Shown in pieces: positions 41,671-50,115 of a DNA stretch of 64,000 nucleotides. The position numbers and the translations under genes were made by a program. The stretch lies in assembly GCA_035650275.1 (NCBI GenBank), contig DASRHY010000040.1, forward strand, positions 1 to 64,000, read 5' to 3'. Below the pieces are notes generated by a model. It made no database searches, was not told the origin of the DNA, and saw nothing but the letters and a program-made list of their open reading frames with translations. The first letter of the stretch is position 1. Every line of letters begins with the position of its first letter. The stretch is from DASRHY01 sp035650275. Its GTDB lineage: Bacteria; Actinomycetota; Actinomycetes; Propionibacteriales; Kribbellaceae.

Positions 41671-42144
41671 ATGACCGGTGTGGATGGGCTGGACGGCCGG
41701 ATCGTGGAGCTGTTCGCGGCCGAACCGAGGGTCGGCGTACTCGAGGCGTCGCGCCGGCTGGAGGTCGCGCGGGGCACCGTGCAGGCGCGGCTCGACCGGT
41801 TGCAGCGCGACGGCGTGGTGCGCGGCTGGGGACCGGACATCAGTACCGAGGCGGTCGGCTACCCGGTGACCGCGTTCGCCACCCTGCAGATCGAGCAGGG
41901 CGCCGGGCACACCGCGCCGGCCCGGGCACTGGCGGGTATCCCGGAGGTGCTCGAGGTGTACACGATCACCGGCGCAGGCGACCTATGGTGCCGGATCGTG
42001 GCTCGGTCCAACGCGGACCTGCAGCGGGTGATCGACGCAGTGGTCGCGGTACCGGGGATCCAGCGCGCGTCCACGGTGATCGCGCTCGCCGAGCAGGTGC
42101 CGTTCCGGGTGCTGCCGCTGGTGCGGGAGGCCACCCGCGCCTAG
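41671..42144 (+). CDS. AsnC/Lrp family transcriptional regulator
   Basis: 157 residues from ATG 41671. The N-terminal helix-turn-helix is VGVLEASRRLEVARGTVQARLDRLQRDGVVRGWG, and the C-terminal RAM ligand domain (about 70-150) shows VLEVYTITGAGDLWCRIVA. It is divergent from hppD (148 bp), which strongly suggests it regulates tyrosine catabolism, probably with an aromatic amino or keto acid as effector. It is followed by the repeat at 42189. Confidence 0.93.
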   Translation: MTGVDGLDGRIVELFAAEPRVGVLEASRRLEVARGTVQARLDRLQRDGVVRGWGPDISTEAVGYPVTAFATLQIEQGAGHTAPARALAGIPEVLEVYTITGAGDLWCRIVARSNADLQRVIDAVVAVPGIQRASTVIALAEQVPFRVLPLVREATRA

Positions 42145-42188
42145 GGGTTGGTCACAGCGGCTGGTCGCTACGGTCGGTCACAGCGGTT

Positions 42189-42244
42189 GGTCACATGGGC
42201 CCGACGAACGACGACACGCCTGGTCACAAAGGCCCGATGAACGG
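42189..42244. repeat. Single-orientation copy of the 33-bp repeat (variant A)
   Basis: 56 bases matching the right arm of the 56235-56408 inverted repeat at 52 of 56 positions. The conserved part is GGCCCGACGAACGACGACAC, followed by GCC and then a repeat of the GGTCACA...GGCCCGAT pattern 33 bp on. It ends 3 bp before the VOC gene stop (42248) in the gap between two convergent genes. GGTCACAGCGG direct repeats continue to its left (about 42150-42188). Confidence 0.85.
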
Positions 42245-42247
42245 TTT

Positions 42248-42622
42248 CTAGGACGGTCTGACGATCTGCTGGACGGCCCAGCCGTTGCCGTCCGGGTCGC
42301 TGAAGAAGACGAAGCGGCCCCAGGGGAAGTCCTGGACCTCCGTTACGTCGACGCCTCGGCCGGCGAGCTCGGCGCGGGCCTCCTCGATGTCGGTGACGAC
42401 CACCTGCAGGCCTTTCACCGAACCGGGCTCCATGCCGCCGTTGAGGCCCTTGCCGATCGAGATCGAGCAGGCCGAACCGGGCGGTGTGAGCTGGACGAAG
42501 CGCAGGTCCTCGCTGACGGTGTGGTCGTGGTCGGCGTTGAAGCCGGCCTTCTCGGTGTAGAACGCCTTGGCGCGGTCGACGTCCGAGACGGGCACGGTGA
42601 CCAGCTCGAGCTTGAAGTCCAC
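42248..42622 (-). CDS. VOC-family (glyoxalase-like) protein
   Basis: 124 residues from GTG 42622. One vicinal-oxygen-chelate module: LELVTVPVSDVDRAKAFYTEKAGF, then VVVTDIEEARAELAGRGVDVTEVQDFPWGRFVFFSDPDGNGWAVQQ. The DPDGN-x-W loop is typical of the glyoxalase/bleomycin-resistance superfamily; a dimer would be needed for a complete metal site. Substrate unknown. It lies 10 bp from the IclR gene on the same strand. Confidence 0.9.
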   Translation of the reverse strand: MDFKLELVTVPVSDVDRAKAFYTEKAGFNADHDHTVSEDLRFVQLTPPGSACSISIGKGLNGGMEPGSVKGLQVVVTDIEEARAELAGRGVDVTEVQDFPWGRFVFFSDPDGNGWAVQQIVRPS

Positions 42623-42632
42623 GGGTGTCCTT

Positions 42633-43277
42633 TCAGGCGAGTCGTTTTGCGACCTCGACGGCGGCGCGGGCGACCCGCGGGCCGACGAAGTCACGGTCCA
42701 GCTTCCCGAGCACGACGACCCCGATCGACGCCTCGACACCCGGTACGCCGAGTACCGGCGACGCGACGCCCTGCGCTCCGGCCTGCAGCTCACCGGCCGT
42801 CACCACGAACGGCCGTCCGGCCGGGTCCGGTTTGCGCCGCCCGGCCAGGATCGCCTTGCCGGCCGCACCGGCGTCGAGGGCGTGCCGCGTGCCCATCCGG
42901 TAGGAGACGTGGAAGTCGGTCCAGCTCGGCTCGAGCACCGCGATCGCCAGCGCCTCGTCACCGTCCGCGACAGTCAGGTGCGCGGTCGCGCCGGTGTCCT
43001 CGGCCAGCGACCGCAGCACCGGCAGTGCCGCGTCGCGAAGCGTCGGCTGCACCCGCCGGCTGTAGTGCAGTACGGCCAGGCCGAGCCGCGCCTTGCCCTC
43101 GCTGTCGCGGCGGACCAGCCGGTGCTGCTCGAGCGTGTTCACCAGCCGGTACACGACGGTCCGGCTCACCTCGAGTGCGGCCGCCAGCTCGGTGATCGAG
43201 AGTCCGTCCGGGGCGTCGGCCAGCAGTTCGAGGACCGTCAGTCCCCTGTCGAGTGTCTGGGAGGTCTCGGCCGGCAC
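42633..43277 (-). CDS. IclR family transcriptional regulator
   Basis: The start GTG 43277 (214 residues) fits the family length. The winged helix is LTVLELLADAPDGLSITELAAALEVSRTVVYRLVNTLEQHRLVRR, and the effector-binding domain carries the usual GxxHALDAGAAGKAIL block. Probably activates or represses a catabolic operon. It is cotranscribed with the VOC gene, which may be the target enzyme. Confidence 0.9.
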   Translation of the reverse strand: MPAETSQTLDRGLTVLELLADAPDGLSITELAAALEVSRTVVYRLVNTLEQHRLVRRDSEGKARLGLAVLHYSRRVQPTLRDAALPVLRSLAEDTGATAHLTVADGDEALAIAVLEPSWTDFHVSYRMGTRHALDAGAAGKAILAGRRKPDPAGRPFVVTAGELQAGAQGVASPVLGVPGVEASIGVVVLGKLDRDFVGPRVARAAVEVAKRLA

Positions 43278-43364
43278 AGCCGAAGCGTATCCTCTTTCCC
43301 GCCCTCGAACCGGCCGACGACCCACTCACCCCGGCACGGACCGATCGCCCCGTATCTTGCTGCC

Positions 43365-44084
43365 ATGCGGAACTACTGGGCGTTGCTGCCGGCCATCGCA
43401 GTGTGCGTCGTGCTGGCCCTGGTATACGCAGTGCCGACCCTGGTCAACCCGCAGCTCGTCAGCAACGTGGCAGGTCTGTTCCGCCGTGATGACGAGGCCG
43501 CGCCGGCCCCGCTGACACCCAAGGAGCGCCGGTACCGGCGCCTGGGTGCGGTGACCGTGCTGCTGGCCGCGCTCGTCCTGGTCGGCTTCAACGTATCGCT
43601 GAACCGGGAGGCGAACGGCTGCTACGAGGCGGCCAAGGCCTGGGGCGCCGACGACAGCCGGGAGTACGACGACCCGTGTATCAACCAGATCATGGGCGCG
43701 TACTTCTCGAGCCCGGACGGCAAGGTCCTGGAGGACAACCCGCAACCGGTGGCGGCGTACCAGTTGGTCCGGGGCAGCAAGCCGAAGTACATCCGCTGGG
43801 TGCAGAACCGCCCGTCATATGACGAGGCGGACCTGATCGTCGGAGCTCCGTTCCTCTGCGAGGGTGAGGTGAAGTTCACCGAGAACGACGAGAAGGTCAT
43901 GATCGTGGCGGACGTCACCGAGCCGTGCCCGAGCCGGCCGCAGATCGGGCTGGTCACGATCGACCTGGAGAAGCCGCTCGGCGACCGCTTGGTGGTCACC
44001 GTGGGCGACGAGCCGATGAGGCAGGTCGACTACGACATGCCGTCCTGGGGCGCGGTGCTGAAGAAGCTCGCCACCGGGGGCTGA
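43365..44084 (+). CDS. Membrane protein of unknown function
   Basis: 239 residues from ATG 43365. Two membrane helices (about 8-28 and 62-82) flank a cytoplasmic loop with a Pro/Arg-rich stretch. A roughly 155-residue domain follows, with Cys residues at GCYEAAK, DPCINQ, LCEGE and EPCPSR. The domain is probably extracellular. No family recognised. It is divergent from the IclR gene and convergent with the MFS gene. Confidence 0.7.
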   Translation: MRNYWALLPAIAVCVVLALVYAVPTLVNPQLVSNVAGLFRRDDEAAPAPLTPKERRYRRLGAVTVLLAALVLVGFNVSLNREANGCYEAAKAWGADDSREYDDPCINQIMGAYFSSPDGKVLEDNPQPVAAYQLVRGSKPKYIRWVQNRPSYDEADLIVGAPFLCEGEVKFTENDEKVMIVADVTEPCPSRPQIGLVTIDLEKPLGDRLVVTVGDEPMRQVDYDMPSWGAVLKKLATGG

Positions 44085-44112
44085 CAGGGCTGATCACAGG
44101 ACGGACCGTTTC

Positions 44113-45360
44113 TCAGCGGATCGCCCGGACCTCCCGGTCGTAGCGTCGGAAGGGTACGTTGCGCCACAGCAGCACGAGGACCGCCACGATGCACGCCGTG
44201 GCGCCGGCCAGCAGCGCCACCGTCGGGGTGGTGAGCGAGGCGGTCGAGCCGATGACGAAGTCGCCGAGCCGCGGCCCGCCCGCGACCACGACGATGAACA
44301 CGCCCTGCAGCCGCCCGCGCATCGCGTCCGGCGCGGCGGCCTGCAGGATCGTGCCCCGGTACGCCGCGCTGATCATGTCGGCGGCGCCCGACAGCGCCAG
44401 CAGCGCGACCCCGAGCCAGATCGTCCGGGAGAGTCCGAACAACCCGACCGCGGCGGCGTACACGCAGACACTGACCACGATCGCGACTCCCTGCCGGCGG
44501 ACCCGCCCGACCCATCCGGAGAAGAGGACCGCGACCAACGCGCCGATCGCCGGCGCGGCCTGGAGCAGGCCGACGGTCCGCACACCGCCGCCGAAGAACG
44601 AGCCGGCGACGGCCGGGAACAGCGCCCGCGGCTGTGCCAGCACCATCGCGGCGATGTCGGCCAGGAACGTCGCCAGCAGTACCGGCGCGGAGCGCAGGAA
44701 CGCGAACCCCTCGACCACCGACCGCAGCCCGGGCCGGCGTACGGCGCCGTCCTCGGAGGGCTCGGGCGGCACCGGCGGCAGCCGGAACAACGCGTACAGC
44801 GCCGCGGTGAAGGTCATCACGTCGACCAGGTACGCGGCGGCGAACCCCTGCCATGCGATCAGCGCCGCGCCGACCAGTGGCCCGATCGTGAAGCCGGCGT
44901 TGAACGCGGCGTGGCTGAGCGTGTTCGCCGCCGGCAGCAGCTCCGGCCGCAGCAGCCGCGGGATGATCGCGGACCGGGCCGGGTTGTTCACCGCGAAGCA
45001 GGCGGACTGGGCCGCCACTACGGCGTACAGGATCCAGGTCCGGTCCCAGTGCAGCAGCGCCTGCACCGCGAGCAGCATCGACAACAGCCACAGGCCGCTG
45101 GACGACACCAGCGCCAGTGTCCGCCGGTCGACCGCGTCCGCGACCGCGCCGCCGTACAGGCCGAAGGCGACCAGCGGCACCAGCGCGAAGATCCCGACCA
45201 GGCCGACCGAGAACGTCGAGCCGGTCAGTGCGTACACCTGGATGGAGACCGTGACGGCGGTCATCTGCTGGCCGAGCTGCGACACGGTCTGACCGAGCCA
45301 CAGCCGCCGGAAGTCGTTCGACTCGCGCAGCGGCCGGACGTCGGTCAGTACTGATCGCAC
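44113..45360 (-). CDS. MFS transporter (EntS-like/DHA-type)
   Basis: 415 residues from GTG 45360, with about 12 predicted membrane helices (for example VGLVGIFALVPLVAFGLYGGAVADAVDRRTL). The conserved inter-helix motif is GGAVADAVDRRTL, followed by RSAIIPRLLRPELLPAANTL, a pattern of the enterobactin-exporter-like branch. Substrate unknown. It lies 30 bp upstream of the end of the unknown 315-residue gene, on the same strand. Confidence 0.9.
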   Translation of the reverse strand: MRSVLTDVRPLRESNDFRRLWLGQTVSQLGQQMTAVTVSIQVYALTGSTFSVGLVGIFALVPLVAFGLYGGAVADAVDRRTLALVSSSGLWLLSMLLAVQALLHWDRTWILYAVVAAQSACFAVNNPARSAIIPRLLRPELLPAANTLSHAAFNAGFTIGPLVGAALIAWQGFAAAYLVDVMTFTAALYALFRLPPVPPEPSEDGAVRRPGLRSVVEGFAFLRSAPVLLATFLADIAAMVLAQPRALFPAVAGSFFGGGVRTVGLLQAAPAIGALVAVLFSGWVGRVRRQGVAIVVSVCVYAAAVGLFGLSRTIWLGVALLALSGAADMISAAYRGTILQAAAPDAMRGRLQGVFIVVVAGGPRLGDFVIGSTASLTTPTVALLAGATACIVAVLVLLWRNVPFRRYDREVRAIR

Positions 45361-45390
45361 ATGTCGAACGTTACGTGCCGCCGGGAAGTG

Positions 45391-46338
45391 CTACCGGCTC
45401 CGACCGCCGCCGTCGCGGCCACGCGCGGCACGGATGGCGCGCGTATCTCGTTGCCCGAGCGGGCTGGACCCGTCGAGGCTGCGGGTCAGGTCCGCACGGA
45501 CGGCTCGCAGCTGGGCCTGGGCCGGGTCCAGTCTCGAGTCGATGGCGTCCCGGCGATCCGCCCAGGCCTCGATCGCCTTGTAGAGCAGGTAGGCCCCCGC
45601 CGGGACCTTGAGCGCCAGCTCGGCCCACTGGGGCACGTGCGTCAGCTCGACGCCGAGGCTGTAGAGGAAGTACGTCGCCTGGTAGTTCAGCTGTTGCGCG
45701 ATGTACTCGCGGCGACCGCCGACCGGCTCGGCCTTCTTCGCGGCGAGTCCACGCCGGTTGTCCATCAGCCGCTGGCCCTGCCGCACGAGCTCGTCGGCGG
45801 CCCCGCGAGCCTCCTCGCTCACCGTCGCCTTCGCGCCCATGCCGACGACCTCACGAAGGACCGATGCCCGGGCCAGCCTGGTCAGCGACTCCGACAGCCA
45901 GCCGTCGTCGCGCGGCAGGGTCAACGCGCCGCCGTACGACTCCTCGAAGTCCCGCCGCAGGTCCGCGACCCCCTGTGTCACGGGACGGCCGTCGAAGAGA
46001 TTCGCTCGCATGCTCGCCTGGCTGGTGGCTTCCTCGATCGTCACGCCCCACTTGTTGTCGGGGTCCATGGCCAGGTCCGCCGCCGTCGCCAGGATCCGCT
46101 GCGCGTCCGTCGCGTCGCTGCCTAAGGCCACGTCGTCCATACCGAGCCGTCGCCACCAGTACGCCAGCCGGTCGGCCGTCTGCCGCGGCTGCGCCGGATC
46201 GCCAGGCGGGAACGACCGCTCGAACCTGTCCAGCGCGAGCAACGCCTCGCTGGCGAACAGGTCCATCACCTGTTCGGCGGCTGCGTACTCGTCTCGCGCC
46301 GCCGGCGGAACCGCAGGCCAGCCGGGTTCGATCGCCAC
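45391..46338 (-). CDS. Uncharacterised alpha-helical protein, second gene of an unknown pair
   Basis: 315 residues from GTG 46338, which lies 4 bp after the stop of the small upstream gene. Residues 1-110 are helical and charged (RLAYWWRRLGMDD). The middle contains repeated amphipathic helices, and WAELALKVPAGAYLLYKAIEAW near 255 could be a membrane-associated helix. It ends in a basic Arg/Gly tail. No family recognised. The close coupling to the small gene implies a joint function. Confidence 0.7.
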   Translation of the reverse strand: MAIEPGWPAVPPAARDEYAAAEQVMDLFASEALLALDRFERSFPPGDPAQPRQTADRLAYWWRRLGMDDVALGSDATDAQRILATAADLAMDPDNKWGVTIEEATSQASMRANLFDGRPVTQGVADLRRDFEESYGGALTLPRDDGWLSESLTRLARASVLREVVGMGAKATVSEEARGAADELVRQGQRLMDNRRGLAAKKAEPVGGRREYIAQQLNYQATYFLYSLGVELTHVPQWAELALKVPAGAYLLYKAIEAWADRRDAIDSRLDPAQAQLRAVRADLTRSLDGSSPLGQRDTRAIRAARGRDGGGRSR

Positions 46339-46342
46339 CTCG

Positions 46343-46597
46343 CTACGCCGACCCGCCGGCCACGGCGTCGATGCGGTCAGTCCGGACCCGCAGGCGGTCG
46401 AGCTGCGCCGACATGTCGGGCCCGGCGAGCACGTAGTCCGCGTCGTCGTCGGCCGCGTCATCGGAGCCGCTCGGCACGTACCACCACTGACCGGCGTACA
46501 ACGTCGGGCTGACGTCGAACCCAGTCAGCAGCGGCTTCGCCTCACCCGCCTCGACCAGATCCCGCATCGCGGCCGCCGACATGCTGCCCAACGTCAT
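46343..46597 (-). CDS. Small uncharacterised protein, first gene of an unknown pair
   Basis: 84 residues from ATG 46597, with GAGGAGGACGCG ending directly at the start, an ideal ribosome site. The sequence contains GQWWYVPSG and a long acidic Ala/Asp stretch (SDDAADDDADY). No known domain is seen. It lies 4 bp upstream of the 315-residue gene and 137 bp downstream of the helicase gene. A chaperone- or antitoxin-like partner is one guess, but nothing in the sequence demonstrates it. Confidence 0.7.
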   Translation of the reverse strand: MTLGSMSAAAMRDLVEAGEAKPLLTGFDVSPTLYAGQWWYVPSGSDDAADDDADYVLAGPDMSAQLDRLRVRTDRIDAVAGGSA

Positions 46598-46734
46598 CGC
46601 GTCCTCCTCATGTGCGCTTCCTCGCACGACGATAGGCAGTCACGAGCTCACCAGGCAGCCTGCCGGCCTCGTTGTGCAACTCGCCGGTCGGGCCGTTGTC
46701 GGGCGACGTGGCCAGGCGTACGGCGACCGCCGAC

Positions 46735-48486
46735 TCAGGCGCGGCGTCGAGCGGCCCAGTCGCGGACGCGTTCGATCCGGTCGCGGAGCTGGTCCGCGGA
46801 CGCGTGCGCGGCGGCAGGCCCGCCGAGCTCACGGCGCAGGTCGGTATGGATCACGCCGTGCGGCTGGCCGGTGCGGTGGTGCCACGCGGCCACCAGGCCG
46901 TTCAGCTCCCGGCGCAGCAACGCCAGCTGCTCGTGGGTGGCGAGCTCGGCCGGAGTCGGGTCGTGCCGCTTCGCCGGCTTGCCGCCGTCCCTCATCGTCT
47001 TCTCCTGGCGGCTGCGCAGCAGCTCGCGGACCTGGTCCGGCTCCAGCAGCCCCGGCAGGCCGAGGAAGTCCAGCTCCTCGTCGGACCCGCCCAGCCCGTA
47101 GTCGCCGCCGTCGTACACCACCCGGTCGAAGCTGGCCTCCGAGCCGAGCGCCTCGAACTGCTGCTCCAGCTCGTCGCCGGCCGCCTCGTTCGCGTTCGCC
47201 TGCGCGACCAGCGCGTCCTCGGCAGCGAAGATGTCGCCATCGCTGTTGACCGGCCGGCCGAGCACGTGGTCCCGCTCGACCTCCATCTCGGCCGCGAACC
47301 CGAGCAGCCGCTGGACCGACGGCACGAACACCGACGCGGTCTCGCCGCGCTTGCGGGCCCGGACGAACCGGCCGACCGCCTGGGCGAAGAACAGCGGCGT
47401 CGAGGTCGAGGTGGCGTACACCCCGACCGCCAGCCGCGGTACGTCGACGCCTTCGCTGACCATCCGGACCGCGACCATCCAGCGCTGCTCACCTTCGGAG
47501 AACGCAGCGATCTTGCGGCTCGCAGCCTTCTCGTCGGACAGCACCACAGTCGCGGCCTCGCCGGTGACCGTCTTGAGCACCTTCGCGTAGGCCCGGGCGG
47601 CGGTCTGGTCGCTGGCGATGACCAGCCCGCCCGCGTCCGGCATGTGCCGCCGTACCTCGGTGAGCCGCTTGTCCGCTGCAGTCAGAACCGCCGGGATCCA
47701 CTCGCCCTGCGGGTCCAGCGCGGTCCGGAGCGCCTGCGCGGTGAGGTCCCTGGTCAGCGGTTCGCCCAGCCGGGCCGCGATCTCGTCACCGGCGCGGGTC
47801 CGCCAGCGCAGCTCGCCGGAGTACGCCATGAACAGCACCGGCCGTACGACATGGTCGGCGAGCGCGTGACCGTACCCGTAGGTGTAGTCGGCCTCGCTCT
47901 GCAGTCCCCCCGGGCCGTCGGTATAGGTGACGAACGGGATCGGGTTGTCGTCGCTGCGGAACGGCGTACCGGTCAGCGACAGCCGCCGCGTCGCCGGGTC
48001 GAACGCCTCCCGGATGCCGTCGCCCCAGCTCAGCGCGTCGCCGCCGTGGTGGATCTCGTCCAGGATCACCAGGGTGCGGAACTTCTCCGTGCGGACCCGC
48101 ATCGCGAGCGGGTTGGTCGCCACTCCGGCATACGTGACGGCCACGCCCTGGTAGTCCTTGTTGGTCCGGCCCTTGCGACCGGAGAAGCTCGGGTCCAGCG
48201 CGATCCCGGCCCGGTCCGCCGCCTCGGCCCACTGGACCTTGAGGTGCTCGGTCGGCGTCACGACGGTGATCCGCTCGATCGTCCGGCGCTGCAGCAGCTC
48301 GGCCGCGACCGTCAGCGCGAACGTGGTCTTACCGGCGCCCGGCGTGGCGACCGCGAGGAAGTCCTTCGGGTTGCGGTCGAGGTACTGCTGCAGTGCCTCG
48401 GCCTGCCAGGCGCGCAGCTTGCTCGCCGTTCCCCAGGCAGCCCGATCCGGATACGCCGGTGGCAGCGGCGGGACGTGCGAGTTCAC
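46735..48486 (-). CDS. SF2 DEAD/DEAH-box helicase
   Basis: 583 residues. Walker A is ATPGAGKTTFALTV (about 47-60), motif II is LDEIHHGGDAL, motif III is SLTGTPFRSD, and the C-terminal helicase domain has QAVGRFVRARKRGE (motif VI). This is the UvrB/RecG-like branch with an extra charged C-terminal part (about 440-583), similar to helicases found singly in actinobacterial genomes. Role in DNA or RNA remodelling is not determined. No nuclease partner is adjacent; a Uma2 gene lies upstream. Confidence 0.9.
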   Translation of the reverse strand: MNSHVPPLPPAYPDRAAWGTASKLRAWQAEALQQYLDRNPKDFLAVATPGAGKTTFALTVAAELLQRRTIERITVVTPTEHLKVQWAEAADRAGIALDPSFSGRKGRTNKDYQGVAVTYAGVATNPLAMRVRTEKFRTLVILDEIHHGGDALSWGDGIREAFDPATRRLSLTGTPFRSDDNPIPFVTYTDGPGGLQSEADYTYGYGHALADHVVRPVLFMAYSGELRWRTRAGDEIAARLGEPLTRDLTAQALRTALDPQGEWIPAVLTAADKRLTEVRRHMPDAGGLVIASDQTAARAYAKVLKTVTGEAATVVLSDEKAASRKIAAFSEGEQRWMVAVRMVSEGVDVPRLAVGVYATSTSTPLFFAQAVGRFVRARKRGETASVFVPSVQRLLGFAAEMEVERDHVLGRPVNSDGDIFAAEDALVAQANANEAAGDELEQQFEALGSEASFDRVVYDGGDYGLGGSDEELDFLGLPGLLEPDQVRELLRSRQEKTMRDGGKPAKRHDPTPAELATHEQLALLRRELNGLVAAWHHRTGQPHGVIHTDLRRELGGPAAAHASADQLRDRIERVRDWAARRRA

Positions 48487-48551
48487 CGGCTGCTGAGCTC
48501 CCCCGGAGTAGTCGGTCGGACGGCGCGGGAAGGAACGTTACCCGACCCGGC

Positions 48552-49100
48552 CTACAGAATCAGATCAGCCGGCGTGATGGCGACCTCGAACGGCCGGGTA
48601 GCGCGGAACACCTCGTCACCGGACACGTTCGCCACCTCGACGTACACCCTGTCGCGCAGTTCCCATGCCACCAGCGACGGCCGGTCCGGGTCGACCACCC
48701 AGTACGACGCGCAGCCGGCCGCCTCAAGCCGGGAGCGCTTCAGCACCAGGTCGAACCGACGGGTGCTCGGCGACAGGATCTCGACGGCGAGCAGCGGTGC
48801 CACCGGCACGTCCCGTGTCGTGAAGTCGACCCGCCGTGCGACCAGCAGGTCCGGTTGCATCACCGTGTCCTCGGCCAGTGCGACATCGAACGGCGCATGC
48901 AAGAGCTTGAGGTCAGGCGGACACGCACTGCTGAGCAGGACGACAAGGTGCACCGAGACCGTCTGATGGACGTTCGACGGCGCCGGCGTCACAACGAGGA
49001 CCCCGTCGATGAGCTCGTAACGGTGCCCGTCATCGGGCATCGTGTCGAGGTCGGCGCGGGTCAAAGGCCGGCTGCGCGGCAAGGGCATCACGGCTCCCAT
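48552..49100 (-). CDS. Uma2 family endonuclease (DUF820)
   Basis: 182 residues from ATG 49100, chosen because ACAGGAGGCACC precedes it; the longer frame lacks a ribosome site. The DUF820 core has HRYELIDGVLVVTPAPSNVH, QPDLLVARRVD, the PD-(D/E)xK-like VAPLLAVEILSPSTRRFDLVLKRSRLEAAG, and YWVVDPDRPSL. Uma2 nucleases are numerous in actinobacteria; their role is unclear. No partner system is present next to it. Confidence 0.9.
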   Translation of the reverse strand: MGAVMPLPRSRPLTRADLDTMPDDGHRYELIDGVLVVTPAPSNVHQTVSVHLVVLLSSACPPDLKLLHAPFDVALAEDTVMQPDLLVARRVDFTTRDVPVAPLLAVEILSPSTRRFDLVLKRSRLEAAGCASYWVVDPDRPSLVAWELRDRVYVEVANVSGDEVFRATRPFEVAITPADLIL

Positions 49101-49229
49101 GGTGCCTCCTGTCGGATATGACGACCAATCATGATGGCGCCGCGCCGGTAGCGTCGGGCGTCGTCCACAGGCAAGCGTTCGCGCTGCCACAGCAGGCGTA
49201 GCGTCGCGGTGAGGCCGAGAGGAGCACGG

Positions 49230-49517
49230 TTGTCGGGACTGGACGATGAGGTGCAGGGTCGCGACGCGGTGCTCGACGTTCTGCGCGCGACCTGGGACGA
49301 CGCCTCGCCGGACTACGTCGGCCGGTTCCGGATGGTGGCCACCGTGGCGAACACGCAACCCGCCGTAGGCGTGTACGTCCGCGGTCGGCACGACGCGTCG
49401 TACCAGGCGTTCGCGATCTCGGTGCTGCGGGTCGAGGTCGGCCGGATCGCGGAGATCACCGCCTTCCACGACCCCGGTCTGTTCGCGGCGTTCGGCCTGC
49501 CGCGGACCCACCGATGA
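49230..49517 (+). pseudogene. SnoaL-like domain, probable C-terminal remnant of an ECF sigma factor
   Basis: The frame from TTG 49230 gives 95 residues: GRDAVLDVLRATWDDASPDYVGRFRMVATVANTQPAVGVYVRG...AFAISVLRVEVGRIAEITAFHDPGLFAAFGLP. This matches the SnoaL-like C-terminal domain of ECF41/SigJ-type sigma factors, but the sigma-2 and sigma-4 domains are missing and nothing related lies upstream. A GAGAGGAG site precedes the TTG, so a free-standing product is possible. I treat it as a decayed or truncated gene. Confidence 0.55.
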
Positions 49518-49575
49518 GTTCTCGGACCGCGCATCGTCTCAGCAGGGGTCAGCCGAACACAGACGAAGGAATGCC

Positions 49576-50115
49576 ATGGCGAAGACGTTGTACTCGGCCA
49601 CCATCTCGCTGGACGGTTTCATCGCCGGTCCGGGCGGTGACATGTCCTGGTTGACCGAGCATCTCGGGCCCAACCCGGACGTCGACGAGCTGATCCACGA
49701 CATCGGCGCACTGCTGGTCGGGAACCGGACGTTCCGCGGCGACGATCCGTACAAGGAAACGCCGCAGGAGGGCGAGGCGTTCGGCGGCGGCTGGAGCGGA
49801 CCGCAGTTCGTGGTCACCCACCATCCGCCAGCCGAAGCAGTCCCGGACGTCACGTTCGTCGGCGACCTCGGCAGCGCACTGACCGCCGCCAAGGCCGCCG
49901 CGGGCGACAAGTACGTCAACATCCTCGGCGCGAGCATCGCCCACCAATGCCTCGACGCCGGCGAGCTGGACGAGATCTTCCTCTGCATCGCGCCGGTCAT
50001 GCTGGGCGACGGTGTGCGCCTGTTCGACGAGCCCGGTGGGACCAACGTCCGGCTCGAGCGCCTCAGCGTGAGCCACGTTCCACACGCGACGAACCTCAGG
50101 TTCGCGGTCCGCTAA
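49576..50115 (+). CDS. RibD C-terminal/dihydrofolate-reductase-fold protein (first copy)
   Basis: 179 residues from ATG 49576. The RibD_C-type pattern is TLYSATISLDGFIAGPGGDMSWL, then LLVGNRTFRGDDP and ILGASIAHQCLDAGELDEIFLCIAPVMLGDGVRLF. This fold binds NADPH and reduces an unknown substrate; single-domain forms are common in actinobacteria. It is convergent with a second member (4-bp overlap of 3' ends), but the two are not similar enough to be a recent duplication. Confidence 0.9.
   Translation: MAKTLYSATISLDGFIAGPGGDMSWLTEHLGPNPDVDELIHDIGALLVGNRTFRGDDPYKETPQEGEAFGGGWSGPQFVVTHHPPAEAVPDVTFVGDLGSALTAAKAAAGDKYVNILGASIAHQCLDAGELDEIFLCIAPVMLGDGVRLFDEPGGTNVRLERLSVSHVPHATNLRFAVR

Noticed and set aside
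46608..46832. A 74-residue frame after the helicase
   Set aside because: It starts inside the helicase gene, its unique part has no good start, and its stop lies in the ribosome site of the next gene.
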